A stretch of DNA of 6,352 nucleotides from NCBI GenBank assembly GCA_011620825.1, contig WOYN01000031.1, forward strand, positions 1 through 6,352. Direction: 5' to 3'. This document shows, piece by piece, positions 5,296-6,352 of this stretch. The first letter of the stretch is position 1; every line of letters starts with the position of its first letter. A program made the translations under genes and the position numbers. The notes below the pieces were generated by a model. The model did no database searches and was not told the DNA's origin. It saw only the letters and a program-made list of their open reading frames with translations. Source of the DNA: Candidatus Methanomethylophilaceae archaeon. GTDB taxonomy: Archaea > Thermoplasmatota > Thermoplasmata > Methanomassiliicoccales > Methanomethylophilaceae.

Positions 5296-5922
5296 TCACT
5301 CCTTGTAATTGCCCAACGTCAAATATGCCGGAAGTTCGAAACCGCTTCTTGGACCGACGACCGTCTTCCATTTCGTGACCTTCTCTACCTGACGCTCTAT
5401 TCCTTCACAAAGTCCAGGCAGTATTATTGTGCGCATGTTCACTTTACCGGCGATACCCGATGTCGCGAGCCCCTTCATCACCGTGGCCGGTGTCATGAGG
5501 TGCATACTGGCCGCATGGTCGATGGTGAATCCCTTTGTATCTGTTGGCACAATCCATAAACTTATGTCCGGAGCATTTCTGAATATCAACTTAAGAACAT
5601 AGTGGGTGACAGTAGAATTTCCCGTCACTATTACGGGCGAATCGGCCGTGGGAGAATTGATTTCAATCAAAGTCTCTGGAATTACTTTCATTGAATAATC
5701 AGCCTCACGAATTTCTAATTTTATCGAAAGAGGACCTCCGAGGGATTCTTTCATTTTCAGTGCCATCTCGGGACATCGATCCGTTTTCACAGTGCCCTCA
5801 CTCAAAGCTTTTGCAAATGCCAGACAATCAACGCACCCGCACCCGCCGCAATCCTTACCCGGCAGATATTTTACTATATCGTCGGGTGACAAACCGTAGA
5901 AATCCACAGCTTCAATTACCAT
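5296..5922 (-). CDS. Compact corrinoid iron-sulfur protein, CdhE-like without the TIM barrel
   Basis: A 208-residue protein joining two ends of the CODH/acetyl-CoA synthase gamma subunit (CdhE/AcsC). Residues 14-60 are the 4Fe-4S domain: YLPGKDCGGCGCVDCLAFAK with Cys25, Cys28, Cys33 and Cys50 in the CX2CX4CX16C spacing, plus an extra Cys30. Residues 95-202 match the C-terminal corrinoid-binding domain: SPVIVTGNSTVTHYVL, VPTDTKGFTIDHAA, MRTIILPGL and VVGPRSGFELPAYL. Full gamma subunits have about 450 residues; the methyltransferase-like TIM barrel between the two parts is absent and replaced by about 35 residues. It may carry or reduce a corrinoid, or serve another methyl-transfer system; this is inference. 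It is not HgcA: the cap-helix motif with the cobalt-binding cysteine is missing. The ATG at 5922 has GTGAGGGA (5928-5935) 5 nt upstream. No CODH/ACS genes are in the window. Confidence 0.85.
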   Translation of the reverse strand: MVIEAVDFYGLSPDDIVKYLPGKDCGGCGCVDCLAFAKALSEGTVKTDRCPEMALKMKESLGGPLSIKLEIREADYSMKVIPETLIEINSPTADSPVIVTGNSTVTHYVLKLIFRNAPDISLWIVPTDTKGFTIDHAASMHLMTPATVMKGLATSGIAGKVNMRTIILPGLCEGIERQVEKVTKWKTVVGPRSGFELPAYLTLGNYKE

Positions 5923-5935
5923 TGCTATCCCTCAC

Positions 5936-6274
5936 TTGCTATTTGGGATTTGTATTATCCTACCGAGCCTTATCATCATCTATTGCGGCTCTGCCACATT
6001 TTCCCTTTGATTTCCTATTCTTTTTACGCGTCCTTCACCGTCACAATATTTCCTTCGGACACAAACCTTCGGTATGGCTGCAGCATCATAGCCTACATAT
6101 TCCGAAATCATCGGTGCCGTCCTCCTCTGGATATTGGAAAAACATGGTCTTCTGTGTCGAAACCAAAAATGACGGTAATAAATCCTAATCTGATCACCGT
6201 GCAACTATTCGCTTGGATCGGCAGGTACCCGATTGCCGGGTGCCCGTCATTTCCTCTTGTTTGATTGTGATAGG
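5936..6274. other. AT-richer stretch without a convincing gene
   Basis: All six frames are interrupted or give protein-unlike translations. Compared with the neighbouring genes the sequence is visibly richer in A and T. On the minus strand one short frame reads TVIFGFDTEDHVFP (around 6180-6138) and another reads RFVSEGNIVTVKDA; both are soon closed by stops, so they could be remnants of a decayed gene but do not identify a family. The part next to 5936 should hold the promoter of the corrinoid Fe-S gene; AATACAAAT on the minus strand (about 5957-5949) is the only weak TATA-like candidate. A short hairpin is listed separately. Confidence 0.4.
6224..6244. repeat. Hairpin of 8 bp with 5-nt loop
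   Basis: GGTACCCG (6224-6231) and CGGGTGCC (6237-6244) pair over 8 bp with one wobble around the loop ATTGC. On the plus strand it is followed by a moderately T-rich stretch (CATTTCCTCTTGTTTG). It could be a weak terminator of something reading rightward or a regulatory site before the reading frame at 6275; no upstream plus-strand gene is seen. Confidence 0.35.
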
Positions 6275-6352
6275 ATGAAAATGCGCAACCAATTGATTAT
6301 CGTCATCTTAGTTGCTGTCTAATTCTGTGCCATCATTACGGCGTACGCTTTA
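6275..6352 (+). pseudogene. Start of a membrane/secreted protein gene interrupted by TAA (partial)
   Basis: After GTGAT at 6267-6271, a Shine-Dalgarno-like sequence, the ATG codons at 6275 and 6281 open a frame reading MKMRNQLIIVILVAV, then TAA (6320-6322), then FCAIITAYAL to the window edge. Read through the stop, this is a positively charged N-terminus followed by one continuous hydrophobic segment of about 20 residues, as in archaeal signal peptides or membrane anchors. The stop is TAA, not TAG, so pyrrolysine insertion would not explain it. A gene broken by a nonsense change is the simplest reading. A chance hydrophobic frame or a sequencing error remains possible, since only 78 bases are visible. 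Confidence 0.35.

Noticed and set aside
5296..5922. HgcA-type mercury methylation protein
   Set aside because: The corrinoid domain lacks the cap-helix motif with the conserved cysteine and there is no membrane domain; it matches CdhE instead.
5970..5995. Minus-strand ATGATGA word as a box C
   Set aside because: No box D at a suitable distance and no terminal stem.
1..6352. CRISPR array, insertion sequence or rRNA/tRNA genes
   Set aside because: No regularly spaced repeats, transposase motifs with terminal repeats, or complete structural RNA was found.

Overview
The window reads as an archaeal chromosome segment, most likely from a euryarchaeote of the Thermoplasmata/Methanomassiliicoccales type. 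Evidence for Archaea is a Nop5 protein of C/D-box RNA-guided methylation, the archaeal single-domain riboflavin-pathway reductase, an RNA 3'-phosphate cyclase, an HTH-V4R regulator and TATA-type promoters with very short leaders. The narrower assignment is inference: it rests on a corrinoid Fe-S (CdhE-like) protein without its methyltransferase barrel, in a moderately GC-rich genome.

Layout, left to right. Positions 1-2361 (minus strand) hold a tightly packed operon read right to left: mtnA (methylthioribose-1-phosphate isomerase), then a class II sugar-phosphate aldolase whose GTG start overlaps the mtnA stop by 4 nt, then nop5, which starts at a TTG 4 nt after the aldolase stop and runs off the left edge. 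MtnA plus aldolase is the core of the methylthioadenosine/5'-deoxyadenosine shunt, giving dihydroxyacetone phosphate and a small aldehyde. A divergent gene at 2466-3215 (+) encodes an HTH regulator with a cysteine-free V4R-like C-terminal domain. The roughly 100-bp divergent region carries a TATA element for each side and an inverted repeat bracketing the mtnA TATA element.

Positions 3225-4887 (minus) hold a second operon: rtcA, then arfC, which starts 23 nt inside the end of rtcA. The rtcA leader has a strong TATA box and two near-identical GTACC/GGTAC palindromes.

Positions 5036-5922 (minus) hold a compact 208-residue protein made of a 4Fe-4S domain and the corrinoid-binding C-terminal domain of the CODH/acetyl-CoA synthase gamma subunit. 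Twenty-four nt downstream lies an unreported pseudogene: a low-molecular-weight phosphatase/arsenate-reductase-like gene with its CX5R loop intact but broken by three stops and a frameshift and lacking its C-terminus. Positions 5936-6274 are AT-richer and show no convincing gene. At 6275 (+) a start of a membrane or secreted protein is cut by an in-frame TAA, so the right side of the window looks like decaying accessory DNA next to intact housekeeping operons.
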